A stretch of DNA of 64,000 bases from Planococcus citri (Eukaryota > Arthropoda > Insecta > Hemiptera > Pseudococcidae): the NCBI RefSeq assembly GCF_950023065.1, contig NC_088679.1:3472001-3536000 (forward strand), in the 5' to 3' direction. Positions 45,601-57,733 of the stretch are shown one piece after another; position 1 is the stretch's first letter; every line of letters begins with the position of its first letter. The notes beneath the pieces were generated by a model. The model was not told the DNA's origin. It did no database searches and saw only the letters and a list, made by a program, of their open reading frames with translations. Both the position numbers and the translations under genes were made by a program.

Positions 45601-46351
45601 CTAAAAAACCACTCGTCGTAATACATACCTTCTTCAAATATTTGATTTTTTTTGGAATTTTATGCTACTTTAAAATTATTGATCAAAATTCACTTTTGAA
45701 TTCATAGGCACTCCTGAGATTTCGTGGTAACTACCTCACCTAAAACGGTCGAGAAAGTGACCAATAAACACCGATCACAGTTACTGTATAAGTCTCAAAG
45801 TTCATTTAAAGTTTCTGGAGAAAATTGGAAATAGGTACGCTGGGAGACTTCAGAATAACCTGAAACTAGTAGTCATTGTTATTGATTGATGTGTGGGAGT
45901 CGAATCGAAAGAATTATTCAAATTGAATTGGTCGAAAATTGGCCAAAAATCCAAGAGTATAAGTGCAAAAATTTGGTATGAAATCTCATCATACGAAAAT
46001 TTTTTTAATTCTTTCCTCCTCCAATTTTTGGGGATCTCGCAAAGAGAAAATTTAAACACAATAAATACGTTTCATTTTCTTTTTTTTTGACAACTACTTT
46101 CAACAGATCACTTGATGGCAATATTATTACATCACAACAAAATGGGAGTGAACGAGGTCACATTTCGCAGAAATTTTTGATTTCCTTCCAGATTTTGAAA
46201 AAAAATTCTTTTTTGAACGAAGTGAAAATTTTTATAAACGAGGATAAAAGTGCCAACATTTAAAAATTTGTGGAAATTTCAATTCAAAATTGGAATGGTA
46301 GGTAAAATGAAATACTTACATAAAATTGAGTTGTCTTTTAAATGTATGTGT
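42694..46351. other. Non-coding, largely unique island
   Basis: From about 42900 to 45200 the sequence has frequent CG and TACCTAC strings, a long G run near 43382 and no element ends I can match elsewhere. A short CGCCCCGAAGGGC hairpin lies near 45522. Nothing resembling an exon with a known domain was found. Confidence 0.4.
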
Positions 46352-46551
46352 TATGGACCAAGTCCGAAATTGTACAATTTGGAAATGGTACAACTGATTT
46401 TGTAGCATCCGGACCAAGCGTGAATATTCCTTTTTCATCGGGCTTGGTTCGTACAATGCCTGGAGGGTCCGGACGAAATGTTCGACTTGGTACAAGTTGT
46501 GTTATCATTAATCAATTGATTTGTTTTCAAACAATTTGTTTATGTAGAAAA

Positions 46552-47560
46552 TTGGTTCATTTTCGGCGAATCTCGTTCGCAAACGAACTAATTCATTTTT
46601 AGTGAATCAATCACGAATGAATTGGTTCATTTTTTGTTGAATCTCGTTCGCGAACAAATTGATTCATTTTTTGTGAATCATTCACGAACGAATTGATTCA
46701 TTTTTAGTGAATCGTTCGTGAACAAATTGATTCATTTTTAGTGAATCATTCGCGAACGAATTGATTTATTTTCGGTGAATTGAATCGTTCGCGAACGAAT
46801 TGGTTCATTTTAGTGAATCATTCACAAACGAATTGATTTATTTTTGGTGAATCGTTCGCGAACTAATTGGTTCATTTTCGGCAAATCTCGTTCGCGGACG
46901 AATTGGATCATTTTCGGCATATCTCATTCGCGAACGAATTGATTCATTTTCAATTAATTATTCGCGAACAAATTGATTCATTTTTGGTGAATCGTTCGCG
47001 AACAAATTGGTTCCATTTTCGGCAAATCTCGTACACGAGCGAATTGGTTCATTTTCAGCATATCTCGTTCACGAACAAATTGGTTCATTTTCGGCAAATC
47101 TCGTTCGCGAACGAATTGGTTAATTTTTAGTAAATTGTTCGCGAACGAATTGATTCATTTTCAGTGAATCATTCAAAAACCAATTGATTCATTTTTAGTG
47201 AATCATTCGCGAACGAATTGGTCATTTTTAGTGAATCATTTGCGAACGAATTGATTTTTTTTGGTGAATCGTTCGCGAACGAATTGGTTCATTTTCGGCA
47301 AATCTCGTTTTCAAATGAATTGGTTCATTTCTGGCAAATCTCGTTCGTGAACGAATTGATTTATTTCAGTGAATCGTTCGCAAACAAACTGATTCATTTT
47401 TAGTGAATCGTTCGCGAACGAATTGATTCATTTTAAGTGAATCATTCGCGAACGAATTGATTCATTTTTGGTGAATCGTTCGCGAACGAATTGGTTCATT
47501 TTCGGCAAATCTCGTTCGCGAACGAATTGATTCATTTTTGGTGAATCGTTCGTGAACAAA
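46552..47560 (-). repeat. 34-bp satellite array, block 2
   Basis: About 30 copies of the same 34-bp family as 12754-13990 but in the opposite orientation (ATTCGCGAACGAATTGATTC plus a TTTTTRGTG spacer). Remnants continue at about 48176-48250 after the insertion. Confidence 0.92.
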
Positions 47561-48175
47561 TTGTAGTGGGAGAAAATTACAGCTTTCTCTCCCACTTTAG
47601 AGGGAGAAAATGATTTTCTTTCGTCACTTAAGCTGGGAGAAGCCTAATTTTATATTTTTCTATCACCTATGTAATTCTGCCTTCTAACGTGGGAGAAAAT
47701 TATTCTATCTCTGTATAGGGTAGATTTTCTTCGGTCTTTTAGGCGAATAAATATTTTAATTTCATATGATCGGAAAATGAGTAGTTTCCTACACAGTTTT
47801 GTGGTTGGAAAATACGTCTTTAACGCATCTATCTAAACATGTGCGGAAAACGGTTACTTTCCTCCCTAGGGAGGAAAATAACTGTTTTCCGCACATGTTT
47901 ACAATTCGAAATTAGCCATTTTTTAAAATTTCAGCATTTATTTTCCTCTCGTATGAAATTAAAATAGTATACGCGACAGGATTGGACAGTAACGCGATTA
48001 ACTTGTGCGATTTAAGTCGCTCGGCTTCGCCTCACTCCTTAAACTTCGCACTCGTTAATCGCATACTTTCCGCTCCTGTCACGTAATATACTATTTCTGT
48101 CCCCTTAACGACGAGTATTCGACCATTTGTTTATGGTAGTTTTTGAATTTTTTCCAGTTTTTTCTCCCACCACAA
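47561..48175. mobile_element. Palindromic insertion within the satellite (GTGGGAGAAAA ends)
   Basis: A 615-bp interruption of the array has 16-bp inverted ends (TTGTAGTGGGAGAAAA with one mismatch). It holds at least two strong hairpins: 47834-47901, and 47963-48095 with arms AATAGTATAYG...GCGATTAAC...TTAAG. Outer arms TTTTAATTTCATATGATCGG and CTCGTATGAAATTAAAAT bracket the first. No coding frame. The target duplication is unclear because the satellite itself is repetitive. Confidence 0.75.
47834..47901. repeat. 68-bp near-perfect palindrome
   Basis: The palindrome is centred between 47867 and 47868 in CCCTAGGG. Arms TAAACATGTGCGGAAAAC and onward match over 34 bp with two mismatches. Such a spacer-free palindrome would extrude or fold readily. 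Confidence 0.93.
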
Positions 48176-48928
48176 AATTAATTCATTTTTAGTAAATCAT
48201 TCGCGAATGAATCTATTCGTTTTTGGTGAATCGTTCTCGAACGATTAAAAAAAGAATCACTTTGTTCCTAAATGATTCGTTTGGAAATTCATTGTTATCT
48301 AATCTATAGTATAAAGTTATAAGCAAAAAAAGTTCAGCAGGCTCTCATTTGGCCCCAATTATACCTAGGAAGCTATTTTTTTTTTAATAGAAAGCTCTCG
48401 ACGAGTACTTGATGCGAAAAATATAGCGAAGCCCAAATTTTGAATTTAAGGGCCCCAAATTTAGGGAAAGGAGGGCTAAAATCAACATAAAAATTTTTTG
48501 GAAATATGTTCTCTTCCAAATTGCATTTTGAACCGAATTCCAAAATTTGAACCGATTTGGTCCCATACAAGGAGAGATATGGCCCAAAAACCAATTTTTG
48601 GGCCCCCTCCTCTTAATTTATGAAGACTGAACCGATTTTCCTCATTTTTTTCAAAATCTTCCTTACAATGCGTAGATATGTTATTAGAACATTTTGAATT
48701 GAAAATTTACTAGTATGGAATAAAGGCATGTTCTTCGAACTACAACTTCGAACTTTGAATAACACAATTTTTACCAGGTCAAACACTTTGTCCGGACCCT
48801 CCGGGCATGGTACGAACCAAGCCCGATGAAAACAGAAACATTCATGCTTGGTTCACACACTTCGGAGATGGTACAAAATTAGCTGTGCTATCGCCGAATT
48901 GTACCTACAATTTCGGACTTGGTCCATA

Positions 48929-50880
48929 ATCAGAAACTCGACTTTTAGCGCCCAAATCAAATTTTTACACCCTCTGGAGAGTTTTAAAAATCCCGGGAAA
49001 ATTCAAAAATCGCACTGGAGACTATAGATAATGACTGTAAATGGTGGAATCGAATCGGAGAGAGTGAAAATCACCATTTTTGGATTTTGAAAAATTTGCC
49101 AAAAAAAATGTAAAACCGGTTACCTACACAGATATTTGGACACATCAAACACGAATTAAAAGTTTCGAAAAAATGATCAGCGCTATCGAAATTTCTCATT
49201 CAATCGAACATCTTTGTAACCTCTCATATCTTCGTCTCCGTAGGTACTCGTGTTGGTGTAAAAACATCACACACGTCTCTTGGAAATCGTGTCGTCTGCA
49301 GCAAAAACGTACTTACTTACCTATACGTATCACTGCTGCGTACGTATACTTACGATCATTTCGTTACAAAATAGCTTTTTTTTTAACATTCAGCGGAGAA
49401 AAATGGAGACAGATACGGTTGCGACGTGCTCGTCGAGAGCGTTGGCACAGCCGAATACGAGGATGGTGGAGGATATTTTTTGTGGAAAATTTTTTCACGT
49501 CTCGTAAGGTTCACGTTTCGGGTTCATTTTCGCTAATACCTTTGATACGTGTATTTGGAAAATGCCTAATCTTCTTTTTACTCTTCGCCACGTCGCCTCA
49601 ACAGTTGGATGGCGGTGCTTTACAGATGACTTTTTTTTTTTTTTTTTGTTCACCACATCCACGTCGTAAACGTCGCGCACAAATCGGTTTATAATACGTT
49701 GATGAAAACGTGTATCCGGTCGTTTAATCAATTTTGTGCTCGTTTGGTCTGGCTAAAATCTGCCCACCTTTTTTTTTTACCCCATGCTTGTTCGTTGTTC
49801 TTTCATCGTGTTTGGCTATTTTCGTTAAAACCGTATTAAAAGTATAGAAAAACATATTACCTACACTCTGGGCATTGGGCATTGTAGGAGATCCATCGAA
49901 GTTTGCTTTATACCTTATACATATACTGCCTCTGTGTTTCTTTCCCATCGCGTGTATCTACTTACGTCTGTCACTCTGCAGGTTTAGTTTATACCTACTT
50001 ATGCAAAATATGTTGGGGAAAAATACGCCGTAAAATTTACATAGAATGAAATACCACCGAACATTACGAATATCTACGATGCTCGTAAATATCTTCTTAC
50101 TCGTACTTGGGATTCGCGCTCTTTCACACGCGCGTTTATGCGCCTTTCAGAATCTCGTGTCAATATCTTCGACGTACCCGCAGATCTTCCTTTCTTTCAA
50201 CCCAACCGTGTATAGCCCATTTAAAAATACTCTCAACTCGGGGTAAAAAAAATCACCTTCAGGTAAAAACTACGTACTCGTACATATTCCATTGTACGTT
50301 TTTCGCCTACAGCTCGATTGGAAAATTCAACTGAAAATGCAATAAACTCGACTCGCAGACCCGGCCAACGTTTGGAAAAGAGAATAAGAAAAGGGCGATG
50401 GCAAATCCTTCTTTTCTTGGTCTTTTCGCACTGTATGATAATGTAGGTAGTGAACGCACACATTCGCACACGTGCAGGCAGTAGGTATTTCTCTTTTCAA
50501 ACAATGAAGATGGATATGGCGAATACTACATCGAGCTGTAAGGAGGCAGGAATTTTTACGCTAGGATTGCTTACAGTGTGCTATATTTATGTATGAGCTG
50601 ATGTCACACGGATCGAAGGATCGGTTGAAAGAGTTGCCTTTTAGTGGTACTAAAATGGCGTTTGAAAATTTTAATCAGCATAAAGGATTTTTGAAAGTTG
50701 AAAAATCTATTGCAACAATTTTTTACAATTTTTCCCACCCTAATACGCTAAGTTTGGTCGCATTTTTTTTTTTTTTTTGCTTTACATCATAAAATACGAC
50801 AGATACCATCAATCTGAATTTGAACCTAATTTACAATTTTTTTAAATATTTTATAGCTTAATTTTACTTTTAATGTTGAA
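48929..50880. other. Non-coding, apparently unique island
   Basis: 49060-50600 is CG-containing and has the longest open frame in the window (49080-49694, 204 codons, plus). I see no domain, and the frame includes low-complexity stretches from T and A runs. I do not call it a gene. T homopolymers lie near 49630 and 50765. Confidence 0.4.
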
Positions 50881-51585
50881 CTACGCTATTTTGGGAACGT
50901 CTGAATTTCCTTTCTGGGAAACCCGCCCAGCCTAATTCATGTCTGGACCAATATCAACTGGAAATATGGAAATATTACGAGTACCTGTGACGACCAGTGC
51001 ATTTCTCAAAATTCAAAAAAACCTTACTTCAACAAAAATGAGTAAACACTCCTAAAAAATGAAAAATTGAAAAAAAAACACGAAGAAACTTTAAGACGTG
51101 CATTAAAATTAGAAATAGAAAAAGTATCGAAAAATTGACATCTGGTCACGAAGACAACTGACGATAAATTTCGATCGGTGGGGTAGGCGGGTTCTGCGCC
51201 AGGAATAAAAAAAGAGTATCAATTTAGAATGAATATATCTAATTATGTAAAAGCAAAAGGCCTGGTCGCTGTCTCAGCAGTGTGTTTGAAAATTCAGGCT
51301 GAAGAATCGCGAAGAGATATTTTGCTTGGAGAGGTAGGCGGGTTCTGCGCCAGGAGTGAAAAAATCCGGCTCATTTTTCGCATTGCAAGAGAAATACCAC
51401 CTCTGTGGAAAATTTGTTGAACTGGACGAAGCTAGATTTCAAGAGTAGGTAAAAATGAATCATCAATCAAAACTTTTGGTGCTGATTTTTTAAATTTTTG
51501 ATGAATTTTTGAAAATTACAAAAAATGCAAAAAAAAGTGAAACTTTGATAAGTAAATCGATCTAGAAATCTGAAATTTCATAATA
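50881..51585 (+). repeat. Family B/E debris with two 20-mer motifs
   Basis: 51186-51206 and 51337-51356 are perfect copies of the motif, 151 bp apart. They are followed by the CTCATTTTTCGCATTGCAAG tract seen also after the motifs at 28661 and 29500. Family A copy 4 starts directly afterwards. Confidence 0.7.
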
Positions 51586-53264
51586 GTCGGAGAGCCCGCG
51601 TGAGGATCTATTGCACCCCCCCTACCGTCGATCTTCCGGGACAACTTTTTTCTTAAAGCGGGAGTCCTGAGGAACATTTCTAGCCCTTGTACTAAAAAAA
51701 AGTGGCCCTGCTTACAAAATGGCGTCCATTTTGATTGACTGGTCAGCCGAAATCGCAGACTTTGTGTTCCAAAACATAGGACTTGCACAAAATTTTTCAA
51801 ACCGTACAAAGGTAGATCGAAAGATCAGCTAAAAATTTATCACCTGTCAAAATTTCAAGTGCTAATGTGCCTTTTTCGAGTTTTGGAGAATTTTTGAAAA
51901 TCAAATTTAGGCCAAAAATGAGGGGGAAAAACAAAATTTTCCCAAATTGATCTAGAAAGCTGAAATTTAGGATATAACCTATTTTTGACCTGCCAAATCG
52001 ATTGGAAACTGTTTCAAACCGTTTTGAGCATTCTTGGAGCCTCCAGCAGATTTTTGGAACTCGAAATTCCCACAAAATTACATAAAATGGAGTTGGATAG
52101 CCGAAATTTACTCTGCAAACTAATTTCAATACACTACAATGTCAACTGCAAGGAGATTTCAAATCATTTTGGAGCCTCCAGCGACTTTTGAAAATTGCTG
52201 GAGCCTCCAGTAGATTATTTTAAACTTGAAATTCCCGCAACATTTTACCAAATGGAGTTGGCAAGCTGGTTTCACATGGTTTTGAAGCTTCCAGCTACTT
52301 TTTGGAAATTTCAATTTTCCAAAAAACGCCATACGACCTTTCAAAAAGTTGCTGGAGGCTCCAAAACGACTTGAAATCCACCAGCACTCGACTTCGTAGC
52401 GTATTGAAATTAGTTTGCAGAATGAAGTTCGACTTTCTATCTCCGTTTTTCAAGTTTCGAAAATCTACTGGAGGCTCCAGTAATTTTCAAAAAATCGCTG
52501 GAGGCTCCAAAACGACTTGAAATCCACCAGCACTCGACTTCGTAGCGTATTGAAATTAGTTTGCAGTATGAATTTCGAGTTTCTATCTCTGTTTGACGAA
52601 ATTTTGGAGGAATTTCAAGTTTCGAAAATCTACTGGAGGCTCCAGTAATTTTCAAAAAATCGCTGGAGGCTCCAAAACGACTTTAAATTCCCCTGCAGCT
52701 GACTTCGTAGCGTGTTGAAATTAGTTTGCAGAGGAAATTTCGGCTATCCAACTTTATTTGATGAAATTTTGTGGAAATTTCGAGTACCAAAAATCTTCTG
52801 GAGGCTCCATCAGAACTGCTCAAAACGGTTTGAAATAATTTCCACTCGATTTGACCTGTCAAAAATAGTGTATATCCCAAATTTAAGCTTTCTTAATCAA
52901 TTTGGTAAAATTTTGATTTTTTCCCTCATTTTTGGCCTAAATTTGATTTTCAAAAATTCACCAAAAATCGAAAAACGCACTTCAGCACTTGAAATTCTGA
53001 CAGGTGATAAATTTTTGACTGATCTTTCGATCTACCTTTATACGGTTTGAAAAATTTTGTGCGAGCCCTATGTTGGAACGCAAAATCTGCAATTTCGGCT
53101 GACCAGTCAATCAAAATGGCCCCCATTTTGTAAGTATAGGGCCACTTTTTTTTTACTACAAGAGCTAGAAAATATGTTCCTTAGGACTCCTCCCTTTAAG
53201 AAAAAAGTTGTCCCGGAGGATCGACCGGGGAGGTTGCAATAGATCCTTAAGCGGGCTCCCCAAC
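51586..53264. mobile_element. Family A foldback element, copy 4 (type-2 ends)
   Basis: TA at 51584-51585 and 53265-53266 flanks ends GTCGGAGAGCCCGCGTGAGG and, inverted, GTTGGGGAGCCCGCTTAAGG. The interior is the family A palindrome. Tandem repeats near 52380-52700 have a period close to 130 bp, each holding AAATCTACTGGAGGCTCCAG and a GACTTCGTAGCGTATTGAAA tract. Confidence 0.85.
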
Positions 53265-53266
53265 TA

Positions 53267-54350
53267 TAAGTACCCTATTTTCATCACCCGGAATCGATTG
53301 CAAGAGGTTTTTGAGCCATTTTGAGCAGTTCTGGATCCTCCTGCAAATATTTGAAGGTTGGAATTTCCACAAAACTAATTCATCAAATACCTAGGTATAA
53401 AAATACCTACGTTAGAATTTTGCGAAAATATGAATAAAATTCCATTAAAAGAACTGTTTATTTTATTTAATTCTTTTGAAACATGATTGTGAAATTTAGA
53501 GCATAAAATTGGGCCATGATTTTCCTTGTTTTCGATGAAGTGTCATGCAACCTATCAAAATGGCTTAGAATTTGGTGATAAAATCAAAAAATCTGTGGAA
53601 AAGTGGGAAAATACGTCAAGATTCCACGAAAAGTTGAAAAATTTTAACAAAAGTGCGTTTTAGGCATTTTTTTTTTTTATAATTTGTAGTACAATAAACT
53701 GGGTCATATTTTTCGAGGGTTTTTGAAAGAGCGATAATATAACAAAATGGGTTGGAATTTTATAAGGAAAATCAAAAATTTTATCAAAAGTGCTTTCGAG
53801 CATTTTTGAAGAATTTCGAGCTTGAATTTGGGTCAGCTTTTCAAATTTATTGTGAAAAAGTATCGTCATAAGAATGAAAAATCCAATATTGTCAACAACG
53901 TCTCGTATCTAGGAAGTTCCAAATATCAGAAATGAGCAAAATTATTTGATTGATTTTTTTTTAAATTTTTACTGCAATCTATTTTGTTATATGATTCCGA
54001 TGACAGTTTTTCACAACTAATTGAAAAATTGACCAACTTTTAAGTTCATAATTCTTGAGAAATGTTCGCAAGAAATTTTAATAAAATTTTTTGGTCAAGT
54101 ATAAGTTTTCAGAATAAATTTGAAGGTTGTCGTTGAACATTCACAATGTATTTCTCACTTTTCCATTTAGGTACATTAATTTTCTCCTTCTTTGTTTCAT
54201 TTTTAGTTTAAGGAGACGGGTATCCAAAATTCCTGCCCAAACGATTTTGGGCAACTTATTATAAACAAAAAACTGGACAAATTTTAGTTTAAATTACGAG
54301 TACCATACTTCAACGACAACTTTCATATTTCGAAGAGCGCCAGAAACTAT
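53267..54350. other. Family E fragment and AT-rich debris
   Basis: 53270-53380 resembles family E (CATTTTGAGCAGTTCTGGAT). The rest is AT-rich with no recognised feature. Confidence 0.4.
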
Positions 54351-56041
54351 AAAAATGGCGGTTTTCAAAATTCCAGACAATTTTTCCAGGAAGAAACTGC
54401 CACATGATATTATGTTTATGTTATCCGCGAGATTTTTTTAATGAAAAAATATGCCTTGGAGGGTTGCGAATTCGCACAGCACGAGTTATACTCGTATATA
54501 TAACTTATAAGCCTCAGATAGAAGTACGTAAATACGACGACAACGATGATGAAATGAAAATAGCGCGTTTTGCCCTTGTTTTCACGTCTCGCGACTCGAT
54601 TTTGGTACAACGATGGCGATATTTTTTCAACAATTAAGTTTTTGAAATGTTGAAAATTCGTGACAAACATTCTGCTTAGGTACGTGAAATACGGCCGATT
54701 TGTACTCGTAGGAAAATTTTGAACTTGATATCGTATTACGAGACACGGGGGTGGAAGCGTATTCGAGTGTTTGAAATACGAGTGCACCCTCCTCATACCT
54801 ACCCTCATCTTCGTCATTCTCGAGCTTTTCGCGTAAATCGCGGAGATAATTTCGCGATAGAGAATATCGAATACTTACCTATTTTGAATACGAGCTTGTT
54901 CGACAACAATGAACGTATATAGGTACACAAGAATGTTACCAAAAGGAAAAAAAGTCTCGCACAAGGTATCTGTATATTTTTATAAAGCTCGATTTGAACA
55001 TTCTATCAGGTAAGACGAAACACGTAAGGTTTTTTTTTTGGATACGAGGAATTTTGGCGCGTGTTGTTGCGTAAAGATGGTGGAAAAAGCATCTTGGCTG
55101 CCGTCATCGCGCTGCAGCCAAGAATGTAGCTGGTTAGAAATGGAGAAAGGTTCGCTCGCACCTGAAGGTCGGTTTATATCGACGTAGGAACGTGTTACGC
55201 GTTAACGTGCGTGCGTTAAAAAACTCCTGCCATCGGGTATATACGAGTACGTGAGCAGAATAGGGGTACAAGGGGTAAGGGGCACGAGCCACGGGGCAGT
55301 GGGTGGTATTGATATTGCATCGATGAATGGCGAATAGCGGAAGGTTGCGTAGGGGAGAAGACGAGACGTGCGTACGTTGGCTAATTTTATTTGCTCCAAG
55401 ACCGCGACTCGATTGAAAACCCAAACCCTGAAAATACGAGTAGAAAGGACGAGAAGGGTGCGTGTCCATGTAGCCATAAACGAACGAATATTACAGCAAT
55501 TTCACGGCCTACGATCGCATAAGTGTGCATTTTTGTCATCTCTTCGCGTCTCGTCGTCGTTGGCGTTGTCGTAATCGTAATGCCAATACTTCAAAAAGAA
55601 AATCCGCTTTATGACGGCGAATTTTCTCGCCCAACATTGCTCGACCTTTCTCAACCTTTCTGGGGTGAAAACCGTAAAATTTCGAGATAACGGTGGATAG
55701 AATTTTTTGTCAAATTTTTCAAACATTCAGCAGTAAAGTAGCTTTTGTTTTATGCTCGTAAAAAATGTTTGTGATTTTTTTGTGCTCTTCCTTCCCCCTT
55801 TTTTAAAGTTGCTGGGTTTCGTGGGGGAAAAAACTCCCTGAAATAGGTAGTGAGCTCTCCTACTGAAAATTGAATTGTGTTGGAAAGATATCCCAAGTTT
55901 AGAAAAATTTATTGGTGTGTTTTATTATTATCTATTATTATTTTTTAAACTGGAAGCAGAGACCAGACTTTTCCCACTTTTTACCTCGGACCCCCTCCTC
56001 AACAGTAGGCATTTTCCACGCTGATTAGCCAGTTGTACATA
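54351..56041. other. Non-coding, apparently unique island
   Basis: CG-containing sequence with several overlapping open frames (up to 133 codons) that show no recognisable domain. No RNA gene or repeat family was identified. Confidence 0.4.
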
Positions 56042-56213
56042 TTATGACGTTTATTCGAGGCGAATATTATTCAATATGTTGAAGTGAAAAGGGAATTTCT
56101 CGATGTTTTATCATAATGTATATTTAAGATGAAAAAATTTTATAGCTCAACGTTTCTGGTGTGCAATATGAACATGCGGAGTGATTTTCTAATAAAGAAA
56201 ACTTTCATTTATA
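56042..56213 (+). repeat. Left flank of family A copy 5, paralogous to 61244-61414
   Basis: Starts TTATGACGTTTATTCGAGGC and includes GGGAATTTCTCGATGTTTTATC. The same text occurs near 61244 without the foldback element, giving a related empty site. Confidence 0.8.
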
Positions 56214-57733
56214 GTTTGAGAGCCCGCATTAGGATCTATTGCATCCCTCCGGTCGATCCTCCGGGAACACTTTTTCCTTAAATGAGGAGCCTAAGGAGCA
56301 TTTCTAGCCCTTGTCCTCCCAAAAAAAGAGACCCTACTTACAAAATGGCAGCCATTCTGATTGAGAGGTCAGTCGAAATCGCAGATTTTGATTTTCAATA
56401 CAGAACTCGCACGACATTTTTTGAACTCAACAAAGCTAGATCGAAAGGGAGTGCAATTCATCACCAGCCAAAATTTCAAGTGCTAAAGTGCATTTTTCGA
56501 TTTTTGACAAATTTTTGAAAATCAAGTTTTAAGCCAAAAATGAGGGGAAAAATCAAAATTTCACCAAATTGACCAAGAAAGCTGAAATTAGCGGTACACC
56601 CTATTTTCGACCTGCCAAATGGATTGGAAACGGTTTGAACCTGTTTTGAGCAGTTCTGGAGCCTCCAGCAGATTCTTGAAACTTGAAATTCCCTCAACAT
56701 TTCATCAATTTGATGAAATGATACGCTACGAAGTCAACTGCACGATGATTTTAAGTCGTTTTGCAGCCTCCAATGACTTTTTGAAAATTACTGGAGCCTC
56801 CAGTAGATTTTTGAAACTTGAAATTTCCTCAACATTTCATCAAACTGAGATGAAAAGCCGAAATTTACTCTGCACTTCAATTTTAACACCCTCTGAAGAC
56901 GACTACAGATGGGTTCAAATCATTTTGGAGCCTCCAGCCACCTTTTGAAAACGACTGAAGTCTCCACCAGATTTTTGAAACTTTAAATTCCCACAACATT
57001 TTATCAAATGGAGTTAGCAAGCTGAAATTTACTTTGCTAACTGATTTCAATACGGTATGAAGTCGACTGCATGGTGGTTTCAAATGGTTTTGAAGCTTCC
57101 AGCTAAGTTTTGGAAATTTCAATTTTCCAAAAAACGCCATAACTTTCCAAAATTTGCTGGAGGCTCCAAAACGACCTGAAATTTACCAGCAGTCGACTTC
57201 GTGGTGTATTGAAATTAGTTTGCAGAATAAATTTTGGCTTTCCAACTCCATTTTGATGGAATTTTGTGGAAATTTCGAGTTTAAAAAATTTGCTGGAAGC
57301 TCCAAGAACTGCTCAAAACGATTTGAAGCAGTTTCCAATCGATTTGGCAGGTCGAAAATAGGGTGTATCCCAAATTTCAGTTTTCTTTGTCAATTTGGTA
57401 AAATTTTGATTTTTTCTTCTCATTTTTGCCCTAAATTTAATTTAAAAACATTCACCAAAAATCGAAAAAAGCACTTAAGCACTTGAAATTTTGATAGGTG
57501 ATAAATTTATGTCTGATTTTTCGATCTACCTTCAGTACGGTTTAAAAATTCTGTGCAATTCCTATGTTGGAACGCAAACCTGTCAATCAAAATGGCCGCC
57601 ATTTTGTAAGTAAGGCCAATTTTTTTTAGGTCAAGGGCTAGAAGTGCTCCTTAGGACTCCCTCTTCAAGAAAAAAGCTGTCCCGGATGATCGAGGGGGAG
57701 GGTTGAAATAGATCCTTAAGCGGGCTCCCCGAC
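56214..57733. mobile_element. Family A foldback element, copy 5 (type-2 ends)
   Basis: TA precedes the left end at 56212-56213. The ends are GTTTGAGAGCCCGCATTAGG and, inverted, GTCGGGGAGCCCGCTTAAGG. The right TA is not intact (CA at 57734-57735). The 1520-bp interior has the shared AAAATGG-GCC tracts and CTGGAG-S-CTCCAG words. A paralogous locus at 61244-61560 lacks it. Confidence 0.82.

Larger units (their letters stand above)
46354..48926. mobile_element. Satellite-carrying TIR element with TA duplication
   Basis: Ends of about 150 bp are inverted repeats. Left begins TGGACCAAGTCCGAAATTGT, and the complement of the right does too, with shared inner text TTCATCGGGCTTGGTTCGTA and GGAGGGTCCGGAC. 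A TA lies just outside each end (46352-46353 and 48927-48928). The 2573-bp interior holds the 34-bp satellite (46552-47560, resuming at about 48176-48250), interrupted by a palindromic insertion. No transposase is present. Confidence 0.82.

Noticed and set aside
49080..49694. The longest plus-strand open frame (204 codons).
   Set aside because: It contains homopolymer-derived Phe runs and no recognisable domain, splice context or neighbour support. One such frame in 64 kb is expected by chance.
51186..51206. GGTTC within the 20-mer motif as a tRNA-type B box, suggesting a SINE.
   Set aside because: The box would read GGTTCTGCGCC, which departs from the GGTTCRANNCC consensus, and no A box or terminal A tail is seen at a suitable distance.
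54416..54817. A 133-codon minus-strand open frame.
   Set aside because: No motif, overlapping frames on both strands, and no splice or initiation support.
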